Shown here: piece by piece, positions 35,411 through 45,022 of the stretch
Position numbering within the stretch: the stretch's first letter is position 1
How the letters are laid out: each line of letters starts with the position of its first letter
From: Catonella morbi ATCC 51271
Lineage (GTDB): Bacteria > Bacillota > Clostridia > Lachnospirales > Lachnospiraceae
Assembly (NCBI RefSeq): GCF_000160035.2
Contig: NZ_KI535371.1
Span: 109,899 to 173,898 of the forward strand
Length of the DNA: 64,000 bases
Direction of reading: 5' to 3'
The notes under the pieces: generated by a model
The model's input: only the letters and a program-made list of their open reading frames with translations
The model's database searches: none
Told to the model about the DNA's origin: nothing
Made by a program: the position numbers and the translations under genes

Positions 35411-38068
35411 ATGAGTTATAGCAGATTTGATATAGAAGAAAAACGAAGAAAATACGGTTCAATTCCTAAAAAATTGACGTCAAAAGTCCTTATCTGGGTT
35501 GTCAGAATTTTTATGGTTGCGATAGTAGCGGTAGCTATAACAGGTGGATATATAGTTTACGGAACTGTTAAGGGCATAATTGATAAAGCACCTGAAATAA
35601 ACTCAGTAAATATTATCCCTACGGGCTTTCAGACCTATATATATAATGCGAAGGGAAAGAAAGTAAGGACAGTTGTCGGTGCGGGTGCAAACCGTATATA
35701 CAAGAAATTAGAAGATATACCTAAAATTGTTCAGGAGGCCTTCATAGCCATAGAAGATGAGCGTTTTTATGAACATGGAGGTATAGATGTCAGAGGTGCG
35801 TTCAGAGCGGGCTTTGTTGCACTTTTATCTAAGGGTGCAAAAAAACAGGGTGCAAGTACGCTTACACAGCAGTTATTAAAAAATCAGGTCTTTGCGGGCG
35901 GTGAAGAGGAAACATTAGTAGCTGCGGTGGAAAGAAAGATACAGGAGCAGTATCTTGCGATTCAGCTTGAGAATATCTATAGTAAGGAACAGATTTTGGA
36001 ATATTATCTGAATACAATAAATCTCGGACAGAATACACTCGGAGTACAGACTGCCGCACTCAGGTATTTTAATAAAAATGTTGACGAACTTACACTGTCA
36101 GAAGCTTCCGTAATAGCCGCAATTACGAAGAATCCTACAGGTAATAACCCTATTACCCATCCGGAGGAAAACGCAGCAAGACGTAAGGCGGTTCTTAGCA
36201 ATATGCTGAGGCTTGGATACATTACCGAAAACGAACTTAAAGAAGCCGAGAATGATGATGTATATGCAAGAATAAAGGCTGTAAATAAAGAAATAAAGGT
36301 AGATACCTCAGTAAATTCCTACTATGTGGATGCTACCATTAATCAGGTGGTCGAAGACTTATGCAATGAAAAAGGCTACACTGTTACTCAGGCATATAAT
36401 TATCTATATTCCGGCGGTCTTAAAATATACACTTATCAGGATCCGACCATCCAAAAAATCTGCAATGATGTAATTGCTGATGAAAGAATGTTTGCGGGTA
36501 TGCCTAACAAATGGAAGCTTACCTACGCACTTTCAATTCAGGATAAAGAAGGAAAGACAATTAACTATTCAGAGGGGCATGTACAGAAAATGTTCGGACT
36601 GGACAGCATGATGTTCAATCAAAAAGGAGGTGCTGACCAGTATGTAAAGAAGTTTAAGAAGAAAAAGCTTAAAGACGGAGGCGAGGTAATAGGTGAAAGG
36701 ATTGAATACACCATAGAACCTCAGGTATCTGTAACTGTTATGAATCAAAAGACCGGTGCGGTAACAGCCATAGTAGGCGGCAGAGGTCAAAAAACGGGTA
36801 ACCTCACCCTTAATAGGGCAACAGATTCAACCAGACAGCCGGGCTCGTTATTTAAGGTATTGTCCACTTATCTTCCTGCACTTGATACAGCAGGTTACAC
36901 CCTTGCCAGCGTACAGGATGACGGAGAATATTTTTATCCGAATTCCAATAAAGAGGTACGTAACTGGTGGGGCAAGAGCTATGAAGGCCTGAGCACCTAT
37001 AGAAGAGGAATATATCGCTCTATGAATATAGTTACGGTTAAGGCTCTTGAAGCAATGGGAATGCAGCCGGCATTTGCTTACCTTAAGGCGCTTGGAATAA
37101 CAACACTTACAGAGTCCGATAACGGCTATGCTGTGGCTTTGGGCGGATTGTCCAAGGGTGCGACCAATCTTGAGATAACCGGCGCTTATGCAGCCATAGC
37201 TAACAAAGGAATATATATAAAGCCAAGTTTTTACAGTAAGGTACTAGACCATGACGGAAATGTGGTGCTTGAGAATAAGAAGGCATCCAGACAGGTAATG
37301 AAAGATTCTACAGCCTTCCTTCTTACCGATGCAATGCATGATACCCTTGTTCGTCCCGATGCAACTGCTTACAGGGCAAAGCTTGCCGATGTAAATATGG
37401 GACAGGCGGCCAAGACAGGAAGTTCAAGTTGGGATTATGATTTGTGGATTTCAGGTTTTACACCATATTACACCTGCACGCTTTGGATGGGATATGATGA
37501 GCAGTCATCTCAGATGGGCTATGAACTGAGACATCATCCTATATGGAAGGCAATAATGGATCAGATAAATTTAAAGAAAAAATTAAAATCCAAGCCTTTT
37601 GAGATACCTGATTCAATTACAACAGCAACCATATGTACAAAATGTGGAAAACTGGCAGTACCCGGGCTTTGTGACAGTGCGCCGGGAGGGTCTACCGTAA
37701 GACGGGAGTATTTTGCAACCGGAACGGTCCCTACTGAAAGCTGTGATGTTCATGTAAAATTAAATATTTGTAAAGATACGGGAGAGGCTGCAGGACCTTA
37801 TTGTCCGAATGTAATAAGCAAGGTATTTCTTATTAAAAATGAGACAGTAACCCAAAATGATGCTTACGGAAAGACGGTGAAGAGGCATTATTATACTGCT
37901 GACACACCATATATTCTAACCCGCAAAGCACAGACAAAGTGCAGCCTGCATATTGCACCGGGGGTGGCAACACCGTCTGCTGTTGAACCCGGCGGTTCCG
38001 AGGAAACACCTCCTGTTGTTGAACCGGGTAATCCTGATGAAACGTCAGATGACGGTGCGGATGGCTAA
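35411..38068 (+). CDS. Class A penicillin-binding protein (transglycosylase/transpeptidase)
   Basis: 885 aa. A membrane anchor at about 25-55, GT51 domain with EDERFYEHGG, GASTLTQQLLKN, and RKIQEQYLAIQLE; transpeptidase domain with SxxK in RQPGSLFK, SMN, and KTGSS. It polymerises and crosslinks peptidoglycan outside the membrane. The C-terminal ~140 aa carry several Cys (TICTKCGKLAVPGLCDSAPG, CPNVISK) and a Pro/Glu/Gly tail, as in other clostridial members. AAAAGGAGATAT before ATG. It overlaps or abuts the next gene. Confidence 0.95.
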   Translation: MSYSRFDIEEKRRKYGSIPKKLTSKVLIWVVRIFMVAIVAVAITGGYIVYGTVKGIIDKAPEINSVNIIPTGFQTYIYNAKGKKVRTVVGAGANRIYKKLEDIPKIVQEAFIAIEDERFYEHGGIDVRGAFRAGFVALLSKGAKKQGASTLTQQLLKNQVFAGGEEETLVAAVERKIQEQYLAIQLENIYSKEQILEYYLNTINLGQNTLGVQTAALRYFNKNVDELTLSEASVIAAITKNPTGNNPITHPEENAARRKAVLSNMLRLGYITENELKEAENDDVYARIKAVNKEIKVDTSVNSYYVDATINQVVEDLCNEKGYTVTQAYNYLYSGGLKIYTYQDPTIQKICNDVIADERMFAGMPNKWKLTYALSIQDKEGKTINYSEGHVQKMFGLDSMMFNQKGGADQYVKKFKKKKLKDGGEVIGERIEYTIEPQVSVTVMNQKTGAVTAIVGGRGQKTGNLTLNRATDSTRQPGSLFKVLSTYLPALDTAGYTLASVQDDGEYFYPNSNKEVRNWWGKSYEGLSTYRRGIYRSMNIVTVKALEAMGMQPAFAYLKALGITTLTESDNGYAVALGGLSKGATNLEITGAYAAIANKGIYIKPSFYSKVLDHDGNVVLENKKASRQVMKDSTAFLLTDAMHDTLVRPDATAYRAKLADVNMGQAAKTGSSSWDYDLWISGFTPYYTCTLWMGYDEQSSQMGYELRHHPIWKAIMDQINLKKKLKSKPFEIPDSITTATICTKCGKLAVPGLCDSAPGGSTVRREYFATGTVPTESCDVHVKLNICKDTGEAAGPYCPNVISKVFLIKNETVTQNDAYGKTVKRHYYTADTPYILTRKAQTKCSLHIAPGVATPSAVEPGGSEETPPVVEPGNPDETSDDGADG

Positions 38069-38087
38069 GCAGGGAAAGAGGTGGAAA

Positions 38088-38750
38088 GTGTCGTATAAGA
38101 CAGTAAAAAAAGATGCTTTTGCAGAAACAGAAATAAAAAAATCGAGATTTATTGCCCACATAGCTGAGGTAAGGTCTGAAGCGGAGGCGGAGGCACTTAT
38201 AAAGGAAACCAAGAAAAAGTATTATGATGCCTCGCATAGCTGTTCGGCCTATATTCTAAATTCAGACAAGGGTATCAGACATTCAAGCGATGACGGAGAG
38301 CCTTCGGGAACAGCGGGCAAACCGATACTTGATGTGATTTCGGGTGCAGGTCTATCGGATGTAATAGTAATAGTTACAAGATATTTTGGCGGAACTGAGC
38401 TTGGAACGGGAGGACTTGTAAGAGCATATTCGGGAGTAACTGCAGAGGTTCTGAAAAATTCTACAGTAGTAGATGTAGTGTCTGCAAAGTTGACCGAATT
38501 TGTTATAGATTACGGATTATTACCAAAGCTTCAGCATCTTTTGGCGGAGCTTGGAATAATAATATATGAAACTGAGTACTTGGAGAAGGTAAAAATATCT
38601 GTTTTAATCACAGAAGAAGTTTCGGGAAAATTTTATAAGGAATTAATCGAAATGACAGCAGGAGCACTTACTGAATCTTCAGTAGTTAGAGAAGAACAGG
38701 TTAATTTTTATACTGAAGCAGGAAAGGTAATTTTAGATTCTAGGGGGTAG
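38088..38750 (+). CDS. YigZ/IMPACT family protein
   Basis: About 220 aa. Motifs of the family: KKSRFIAHIAEV, ASHSCSAYIL, SDDGEPSGTAGKPIL and VTRYFGGTELGTGGLVRAY. The frame extends far upstream into the PBP gene. GTG at 38088 follows AAAGAGGTGGAA and gives a family-like start (SYKTVKKDAF); ATG 38061, overlapping the PBP stop as ATGGCTAA, is the alternative. Related proteins bind ribosomes or regulate GCN2 in eukaryotes; the bacterial role is unclear. Confidence 0.85.
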   Translation: MSYKTVKKDAFAETEIKKSRFIAHIAEVRSEAEAEALIKETKKKYYDASHSCSAYILNSDKGIRHSSDDGEPSGTAGKPILDVISGAGLSDVIVIVTRYFGGTELGTGGLVRAYSGVTAEVLKNSTVVDVVSAKLTEFVIDYGLLPKLQHLLAELGIIIYETEYLEKVKISVLITEEVSGKFYKELIEMTAGALTESSVVREEQVNFYTEAGKVILDSRG

Positions 38751-38752
38751 TT

Positions 38753-39676
38753 ATGAAAGATGTAACTTTAGTAGTAATGGCAGCAGGAATGGGCAGCAGA
38801 TATGGAGGCATTAAGCAGCTTGATGCTTTCGGTCCCGAAGGTGAAGTAATCATGGATTATAGCGTGTTTGATGCTATAAAGGCAGGATTTAACAAGGTTG
38901 TCATTATTATAAGAAAAGACATTAAAGATGATTTTATGGAAATCATCGGCAACAGGCTGGAAGAAAAAGCAGGAGTTCCGGTTCACTATGTATATCAGGA
39001 AATGGATAATCTTCCTGAAGGCTTCACTGTTCCTGAGGGACGTACCAAACCTTGGGGCACAGGTCAGGCTCTGCTTGCGGCAAAGGAATTTGTACATGAA
39101 CCATTCCTTGCAATCAACGCTGATGACTTCTATGGAAGTGAGCCTTACAAGATAATGCATGATTTCCTTGCTAATGTTGATGAGAGCGATGGAAAGGCGC
39201 ATTTTGGCATGGCAGGTTATTTACTTAAGAATACCTTAAGTGACAACGGCTCTGTATCGAGAGGTATCTGCAGCGTAGATGAAAATAATTATCTGGTTTC
39301 CATAGAGGAACATCTTGATGTGGAAAAGTCCGGAGAAGGAGCCATAGGCTTTACAGCAAGCGGTGAAAAGCATGAGCTCAGTCTTGAAGCAGTAACTTCT
39401 ATGAATATGATGGGACTCACACCTAAGGTGTTTGAAGCTCTTGAGAAAGGCTTTGTGGATTTCCTCGGAAATATTTCATCCAATCCGCTCAAAGCAGAGT
39501 TCTTCCATATAAAGGTAATAAGCGATATGATTGCAGCAAATAAGGCTGATATGAAGGTTTTCGGCACTAATGCAAAATGGTTCGGAGTAACCTATCAGGA
39601 AGATAAGCCTACTGTAAAGGCTGCTATAGAGAAGCTGACAAAGGACGGAGTTTATTCTGAAAAACTCTGGAGCTAA
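38753..39676 (+). CDS. Sugar-phosphate nucleotidyltransferase
   Basis: 307 aa starting MKDVTLVVMAAGMGSRYGGI, the nucleotide-binding loop of NTP-transferases, with KPWGTGQALLAAK and FLAINADDFYG as the metal/nucleotide site. The acceptor sugar phosphate is not evident. It lies 1.7 kb upstream of the galacto-N-biose locus, whose pathway needs a UTP-dependent uridylyltransferase for Gal-1-P or GalNAc-1-P, and none other is present here; that link is inference. It follows yigZ by 2 bp and ends in its own terminator. Confidence 0.8.
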   Translation: MKDVTLVVMAAGMGSRYGGIKQLDAFGPEGEVIMDYSVFDAIKAGFNKVVIIIRKDIKDDFMEIIGNRLEEKAGVPVHYVYQEMDNLPEGFTVPEGRTKPWGTGQALLAAKEFVHEPFLAINADDFYGSEPYKIMHDFLANVDESDGKAHFGMAGYLLKNTLSDNGSVSRGICSVDENNYLVSIEEHLDVEKSGEGAIGFTASGEKHELSLEAVTSMNMMGLTPKVFEALEKGFVDFLGNISSNPLKAEFFHIKVISDMIAANKADMKVFGTNAKWFGVTYQEDKPTVKAAIEKLTKDGVYSEKLWS

Positions 39677-39697
39677 AATCTGTATGTATTATTTTAT

Positions 39698-39732
39698 AAG
39701 GCTGAGGCATAAGAATGATGTGCCTCAGCCTT
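39698..39732 (+). terminator. Terminator after the nucleotidyltransferase gene
   Basis: AAGGCTGAGGCA and TGCCTCAGCCTT, perfect 12-bp stem with 11-nt loop, then ATTTG. Confidence 0.85.
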
Positions 39733-39784
39733 ATTTGAAGGAAATGTTACAAAAATAAAGTCTGCCGAGGGCTAAGAGGTGTGT

Positions 39785-40387
39785 ATGAAGAAAATGCTTA
39801 TGTTTGGAATCATCTTTGTGTGTATACTATTGTGTATAAAGCTAGTGACCTGTATTGGTAGAAAACATGCATATTTTCAAGGACAAATTTTATATATAGA
39901 TGGTGAGGAATATGAAGAAACAGCTGGGTTTTACAAAGAATCCAATACAGTCATAAGTCGTACGGATAATGGTTTTACCATATATGAAGTAGTTGGGGAT
40001 CCGGAACATAACTATGTAGTTGCACGATCATTTTTGGACAATTATCTACATGTGAAAAAAAATTATGCAGTAGATAAAACAGCAATAGAAGGTTATTTTT
40101 TTGAACCGGGTTATGGCGATTTTATTAGTGGAAAAGAAATAATTGATATAATGAAAACACTGTCAGAAAGCAAAGAAAAGGTGGATATTGACAATGATTT
40201 GCTAATGTCAGGGGGGAACGGAGAAAAAAGGGTATATATAAAGTATTATAATGACCCTGTAGGTAAATATTGTGGAGGCATAATTTTTGACGGTAAAGAT
40301 TATGTGTATTATAACTGGGATAAAAAAGAGGCAGTTTTAATCAGTAAGGAGATCCTTAAGAAATTAAAAGAGCTGGGAGCATTTTAG
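39785..40387 (+). CDS. Unknown membrane-anchored protein
   Basis: 200 aa from ATG 39785 after AAGAGGTGTGT. One N-terminal membrane segment (MLMFGIIFVCILLCIKLVTC), then a soluble outer domain with many Tyr, Asp and Lys (GQILYIDGEEYEE near 35, YNWDKKEAV near 175). No Cys lipobox of the normal form. I recognise no family. Isolated between two hairpin terminators; no promoter is clear. Confidence 0.6.
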   Translation: MKKMLMFGIIFVCILLCIKLVTCIGRKHAYFQGQILYIDGEEYEETAGFYKESNTVISRTDNGFTIYEVVGDPEHNYVVARSFLDNYLHVKKNYAVDKTAIEGYFFEPGYGDFISGKEIIDIMKTLSESKEKVDIDNDLLMSGGNGEKRVYIKYYNDPVGKYCGGIIFDGKDYVYYNWDKKEAVLISKEILKKLKELGAF

Positions 40388-40441
40388 TGATTTAAATTAA
40401 AAGCATTAGAGCATTAAAATCTCAAAACTCATCAAAGGCAA

Positions 40442-40476
40442 AAGAGGCTGAACACCATCGCGTGTGACAGCCTCTT
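40442..40476. terminator. Terminator between convergent genes
   Basis: AAGAGGCTG and CAGCCTCTT with a nested ACAC/GTGT pairing. It separates the unknown protein gene from the AraC gene on the opposite strand. Confidence 0.75.
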
Positions 40477-40489
40477 AGTGCTTTATACA

Positions 40490-41308
40490 CTATTTTGTCC
40501 GGTTGCGATATGCTTTTGGTGATAAACCGCAGCTTTTTATAAAACACTGGGTAAAATAACTCTGTGAGGAGAAACCGGTAGACTGAGATATTTGTGAAAT
40601 GCTGTAATCGCTGTTTTCAAGCAGTTCCTTTGCGGCTCTGATACGGATTCCGCAAAGGTAATTAATAGGAGAGGAACCGAAATATTTGTTAAAAGAATGA
40701 ATCAAATAGTATTTATTAAGGTTTGACAGCTTCGCCAGGTCATCTATGGTTATTTTGGATGCATAGTTTGAGTCCATGTATTTTTTTAACTTGAAACATT
40801 CTTTGCTGGCATTTACGGTAGGCTCGGTATCTATATCCGACTTGGTTATTCTGAGGATTTCTATAAGTATTATTTCCAGTATATTTTGACAAATGTGGTC
40901 TGAATATGCCTTGTTGCCTTCCTGCTCAGCAAGCATTGAGTCCATGTATTTTATAATATTAGGATTCTTGCTTATACAATTAAACATAAGATGGTTAGTA
41001 TCTGTAAGATTTAGGCTAAAATTATCAACGGCAACCGCTATGTATTCAAGAGGATTCTTCTCATCAGACTTTTCTGTATGTGAGGCATTTGGATTTACCA
41101 GAATAAAATCGCCCTTTTTTAGAGGATAGATATTATTTTCCACATAGAATTCTCCCACTCCTCCCGTAACTAAAAAAAGTTCGGTGAAAGGATGGGTATG
41201 CATAAAGCTTGGCCAGTCATTCTCGTATTTTGTATAAGTTATATATATTAGGTTGCTCTTAGTAGTATCTGAAGGTTTATCAGTTATTTTATAATTTGAA
41301 AATCCCAT
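40490..41308 (-). CDS. AraC-family regulator of the galacto-N-biose locus
   Basis: 272 aa. The N-terminal half is a cupin-like sensor (HPFTELFLVTGGVGEFYVEN, KKGDFILVNPNASH); the C-terminal ~100 aa are an AraC double helix-turn-helix (TIDDLAKLSNLNKYYLIHSF, ISQISQSTGFSSQSYFTQCF, GLSPKAYRNR). It is divergent from the sugar-binding gene with 204 bp between, which carries a pair of direct repeats. This points to sugar-responsive activation of the locus. Confidence 0.9.
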   Translation of the reverse strand: MGFSNYKITDKPSDTTKSNLIYITYTKYENDWPSFMHTHPFTELFLVTGGVGEFYVENNIYPLKKGDFILVNPNASHTEKSDEKNPLEYIAVAVDNFSLNLTDTNHLMFNCISKNPNIIKYMDSMLAEQEGNKAYSDHICQNILEIILIEILRITKSDIDTEPTVNASKECFKLKKYMDSNYASKITIDDLAKLSNLNKYYLIHSFNKYFGSSPINYLCGIRIRAAKELLENSDYSISQISQSTGFSSQSYFTQCFIKSCGLSPKAYRNRTK

Positions 41309-41411
41309 AGTTTCTCTTTCTTTTGGTATATTTTTTATATTAGCTCTGTACTGAATTTACAACAATTCAAAAATTCATATAATATATTTTAAGGTATTTT
41401 TTAATAAAAAG

Positions 41412-41472
41412 CAATATATATAAAAAAATGAGCAACATAAATGTGGAAAAGAAACAAAACAATATATATAAT
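41412..41472 (+). promoter_or_regulatory. Promoter and direct repeats of the galacto-N-biose locus
   Basis: CAATATATATAA occurs at 41412-41423 and 41460-41471, 48 bp apart. The second copy overlaps a TATAAT at 41467-41472 with a weak TGGAAA 17 bp upstream. The arrangement would suit an AraC-type activator, but the sequence is A/T-rich and chance repetition is possible. Confidence 0.4.
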
Positions 41473-41512
41473 TACAGCATAAGTTGAATAAATTTCACAA
41501 AGGAGAGGAAAT

Positions 41513-42973
41513 ATGAAAATAAAAAGAATGTTAGCATTAGCACTAAGTTTAACAATGGTTGGTGCATCACTTGCAGGTTGTGGCACAAAGACCGAGGGTA
41601 CAGGAAGCAAGTCAGCGGGAAGTAAGGCTGCTTCAACCTCATCTATGAAGGCATCTACAGCTTCAACAACTTCATCTGCCAAGTCAGCTTCAACAGCGTC
41701 TGAAACAAAGACAGGCGGCACACTCAAACTTGCAGCTTTTGAAGGCGGTAACGGAGCAGAAATCTGGAATCAGATTAAAGCAGCTTTTGAAGCGGAAACA
41801 GGAGCAACTGTTGACCTTCACCTTTCATCAGAGCTTGACAAGGATCTTACAAAGTCCTTCCAGAACGGAGATATTCCTGACGTAGTCTACTATAACATGG
41901 GACAGAAGAGCGGTTTTACAGAGACCATGTTAAAGGAGAAGGCGATTGCAGATATAACAGATGTATTTGATGATGAGCTTAAGAGCAGATTAGTTGGGGG
42001 CATCACAGAAAATGCTACAGCTCAGCCTTATGCAGACGGAAAGATTTATCTTGCACCTTGGACTTATGTTCCTACAGGTTTTTGGTATAATGCAGATCTT
42101 ATCGGAGAAGGTAAGAAATATAAACTTCCGACAACCTGGGACGAATTCTTTGCACTCGGAGATCAGGCAAAGAAGGATGGTATTGCGCTTTTCACCTATC
42201 CTACGTCAGGATATTTTGACTGCTCAATGTATCAGATGTTAGCTCAGTCGGGCGGAATGGAGTATTACAATAAGGCAGTTAATTACGATCCCGCAACTTG
42301 GACATCCAAAGAAGGTAAGCAGGTGGTTGATACAATAGCTAAGCTTGCTTCTAAAGATTATACCTGGTCAGATACAGTAGCAAATGCAAATGCTGATGGC
42401 GGATTTAAGAAAAACCAGCAGGCAGTTATAGACGGAAAAGCATTATTTATGCCAAACGGTAACTGGGTAATCGGTGAGATGGCAGCTTCCACACCTAAGG
42501 ATTTCCACTGGGCTATGATGGCTCAGCCAAAGTTCTCGGCAGATCAGAAAACTCACGTATATACATATACAGAGCAGATTTGGATTCCAAAGGATGCTGC
42601 TAATATGGATCTTGCTAAGCAGTTCATTAAATTTATGTATTCAGATAAAGTTGTTGAACTTATGCTTGCAAACAAGAGCGTAAACAAAGAAACCAAGGAA
42701 GAAACTCCTGCTCCTATCATTTCCCCTGTAAAGGGTGCTTCCGATAAGCTTGAGGCAGGTCCGGTTAAAGATTCTTATACACTTACAAGTGCTGACGGTA
42801 CAGAGGCTGTTGCCGGTGTATGGGCAACAACAAAGCCAATCAACGGCTTTGATATGAAGGCTACTGTTTATGGTGCTATTGATTCATTAAATACAGGAGA
42901 GCTTACAGCCGAGAAATACCAGGCACAGCTTGTAGAAGCTTGGGCTAAATTACTTGAAAATCTTGACAGATAA
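41513..42973 (+). CDS. Sugar-binding lipoprotein, probable galacto-N-biose/lacto-N-biose carrier
   Basis: 486 aa. Lipobox GASLAGCG, a Ser/Ala/Thr/Lys linker to residue 65, then a CUT1-type binding domain (GTLKLAAFEGGNGAEIWNQI, PDVVYYNMGQKSGF, LPTTWDEFFALG). The substrate is inferred from the phosphorylase and kinase in the same operon. Start preceded by AAAGGAGAGGAAAT. First gene of the operon. Confidence 0.85.
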   Translation: MKIKRMLALALSLTMVGASLAGCGTKTEGTGSKSAGSKAASTSSMKASTASTTSSAKSASTASETKTGGTLKLAAFEGGNGAEIWNQIKAAFEAETGATVDLHLSSELDKDLTKSFQNGDIPDVVYYNMGQKSGFTETMLKEKAIADITDVFDDELKSRLVGGITENATAQPYADGKIYLAPWTYVPTGFWYNADLIGEGKKYKLPTTWDEFFALGDQAKKDGIALFTYPTSGYFDCSMYQMLAQSGGMEYYNKAVNYDPATWTSKEGKQVVDTIAKLASKDYTWSDTVANANADGGFKKNQQAVIDGKALFMPNGNWVIGEMAASTPKDFHWAMMAQPKFSADQKTHVYTYTEQIWIPKDAANMDLAKQFIKFMYSDKVVELMLANKSVNKETKEETPAPIISPVKGASDKLEAGPVKDSYTLTSADGTEAVAGVWATTKPINGFDMKATVYGAIDSLNTGELTAEKYQAQLVEAWAKLLENLDR

Positions 42974-43032
42974 CCAATTAGAATTTAACGGCGGGCTGTG
43001 ACAGCCTGCCGCTTTTTATTAGGGAGAGATTT

Positions 43033-43923
43033 ATGAACAGAAAAAAATCAGAGGGACGGTTTATAGCTGCTTGTCTTACGCCGGCTGTGATTTTAGTTAT
43101 TTTATTTATATTTATTCCTACTTTTAATGTATTTCGTATGTCGCTGTACAGGATGGGAGGAATTACCAATAAACAGACCTTTGTAGGTTTTGATAATTTT
43201 AAGGATTTATTTGGAGACAAGAGCTTTATACAGGCTATGCAGAACTCCATCTTAATAATAGTTATAGTTACTCTGTGTACGGTATTCTTGGCAGTACTTT
43301 TTGCTACCCTACTTCAGAGAGGAAAATTTATAGGACAGAATTTTTTCAGGGTAATTTTTTATATACCTAATATCTTAAGTATAGTAGTAATAGCCGGTAT
43401 TTTTGGTGCTATCTATGATCCTTCAAGCGGACTTTTAAATACATTTCTTAAAGCCATTCATCTTGACGGGCTTGCAAGACAGTGGATGGCAGAGCCGGGA
43501 ATAGTTATATATTCAGTTATATTTGCCTTGGTATGGCAGGCAATCGGCTATTACATGGTTATGTATATGGCAAGTATGGCAGCTATTCCGCCTGATTTTT
43601 ATGAGGCGGCTTCCCTTGACGGTGCATCTGAATTCCGTATGTTTTTTCAGATTACCCTTCCTCTTATCTGGACAAGTATAAGAACTACTCTTACTTTCTA
43701 TATAATAAGTACAATAAACTTAAGTTTTCTCTTTGTACAGATTATGTCTGATGGTGGTCCAAACGGTAAGACAGAGGTATTCCTCAACTACATGTATAAG
43801 CAGGCTTACGGAAACGGAGCTTACGGATATGGTATGGCTATAGGTGTTACTGTATTTATATTCTCATTTGTGCTTGCGGGAACTGTGAATAAAATTACTG
43901 AAAGAAAAGTATATCAATTTTAG
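43033..43923 (+). CDS. Sugar ABC transporter permease 1 (MalF type)
   Basis: 296 aa, six membrane segments, ATPase-contact loop EAASLDGASEFRMFFQITLPL. Located 59 bp after the binding-protein gene and 17 bp before the second permease. No ATPase gene is in the locus, so a shared MsmK/MsmX-like ATPase is expected elsewhere. Confidence 0.92.
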   Translation: MNRKKSEGRFIAACLTPAVILVILFIFIPTFNVFRMSLYRMGGITNKQTFVGFDNFKDLFGDKSFIQAMQNSILIIVIVTLCTVFLAVLFATLLQRGKFIGQNFFRVIFYIPNILSIVVIAGIFGAIYDPSSGLLNTFLKAIHLDGLARQWMAEPGIVIYSVIFALVWQAIGYYMVMYMASMAAIPPDFYEAASLDGASEFRMFFQITLPLIWTSIRTTLTFYIISTINLSFLFVQIMSDGGPNGKTEVFLNYMYKQAYGNGAYGYGMAIGVTVFIFSFVLAGTVNKITERKVYQF

Positions 43924-43940
43924 GAAAGGAGGGCGAAACT

Positions 43941-44807
43941 ATGAAACGAATAGGAACAAAAACCTTATATCAGATTTTTGTGTATGTAGCACTTATAAGC
44001 CTTGCTGTTTCGATTATTATTCCGGTAGGCTGGGTTTTTATGGCGAGTTTTAAGAAAAATTCCGAGTTCTTAGGTGGTGATATCAGTCCTTGGGCTCTTC
44101 CTAAATCACTTAATCTTGATAACTTTATTACAGCCTTTAATGATGCGGGAATGGGAGAGTTTTTTGCTAACTCGGTTATTGTAACAGCTATAGGAATAGT
44201 TCTTTTATTAGTGCTTGCACTTCCTGCTGCTTATGTACTGGCAAGATTCTTCTTCAAAGGTAAGAAAGTTCTTGAAATAGGCTTTATGGCAGGACTTTTT
44301 GTAAATATAAACTATATAGTTGTACCTATCTTTCTTATGCTAAGCGATGCCAACAAGGCACTGAAGGTGACATTTTTCTTAGACAACAGATTTATATTGG
44401 CACTTATCTATGCTACCAGTGCTCTGCCTTTTACAATCTACCTGTTAAGTTCATATTTCAAAACTTTGCCAAAAGGATTTGAGGAAGCGGCTTATATAGA
44501 CGGTTGCAGTCATTTTAAGACAATGCTTAAGATAATGATACCTATGGCCAAGCCAAGCATAATTACGGTTATTTTATTTAACTTCCTTTCATTTTGGAAT
44601 GAATATATCATAGCCTACACCCTTATGGATAAGCATGAAACTCTGGCAATGGGACTTAAGAATCTGATGGCGGTAGAAAAGACAGCTACTAACTATGGAA
44701 TTATGTATGCAGGTTTGGTTATAGTTATGCTTCCTACTCTGATACTTTATATTCTGGTTCAGAGAAGGCTTACAGAGGGTATGACTTTAGGCGGACTTAA
44801 AGGCTAA
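43941..44807 (+). CDS. Sugar ABC transporter permease 2 (MalG type)
   Basis: 288 aa, six membrane segments, EAAYIDGCSHFKTMLKIMIP loop and the family ending EGMTLGGLKG. GGAAAGGAGGGCGAAACT before ATG. Partner of the preceding permease. Confidence 0.92.
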   Translation: MKRIGTKTLYQIFVYVALISLAVSIIIPVGWVFMASFKKNSEFLGGDISPWALPKSLNLDNFITAFNDAGMGEFFANSVIVTAIGIVLLLVLALPAAYVLARFFFKGKKVLEIGFMAGLFVNINYIVVPIFLMLSDANKALKVTFFLDNRFILALIYATSALPFTIYLLSSYFKTLPKGFEEAAYIDGCSHFKTMLKIMIPMAKPSIITVILFNFLSFWNEYIIAYTLMDKHETLAMGLKNLMAVEKTATNYGIMYAGLVIVMLPTLILYILVQRRLTEGMTLGGLKG

Positions 44808-44817
44808 GGAGGACAGA

Positions 44818-44985
44818 ATGAAAGAAAAAATAATAAATTTAGTTCTTGTAATATGCTTTATTCTGTCAGTCAGTTTGATTATAGCGGGGCAGAAAAATGT
44901 TTCTATAGTGGGCTTTACAAATGAAATCATAGGACTTGCAGGTTTGCTTGCAGTTCTGTTTGTATATAACAGAAAATACAGGTAA
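44818..44985 (+). CDS. 55 aa two-helix membrane peptide in the galacto-N-biose operon
   Basis: ATG 44818 has AAGGAGGACAGA directly before it and lies 10 bp after the permease stop. The product (starts MKEKIINLVLVICFILSVSL, then GQKNVSIVGFTNEIIG, ends VYNRKYR) has two membrane segments joined by a short polar turn. Strong ribosome site and tight spacing on both sides (37 bp to the phosphorylase) argue that it is expressed. It may be an accessory subunit of the transporter; no function is known to me. Confidence 0.75.
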   Translation: MKEKIINLVLVICFILSVSLIIAGQKNVSIVGFTNEIIGLAGLLAVLFVYNRKYR

Positions 44986-45022
44986 TTTGGGTTTAATTAA
45001 AAATAAGTTTAAGGAGAAAGTA

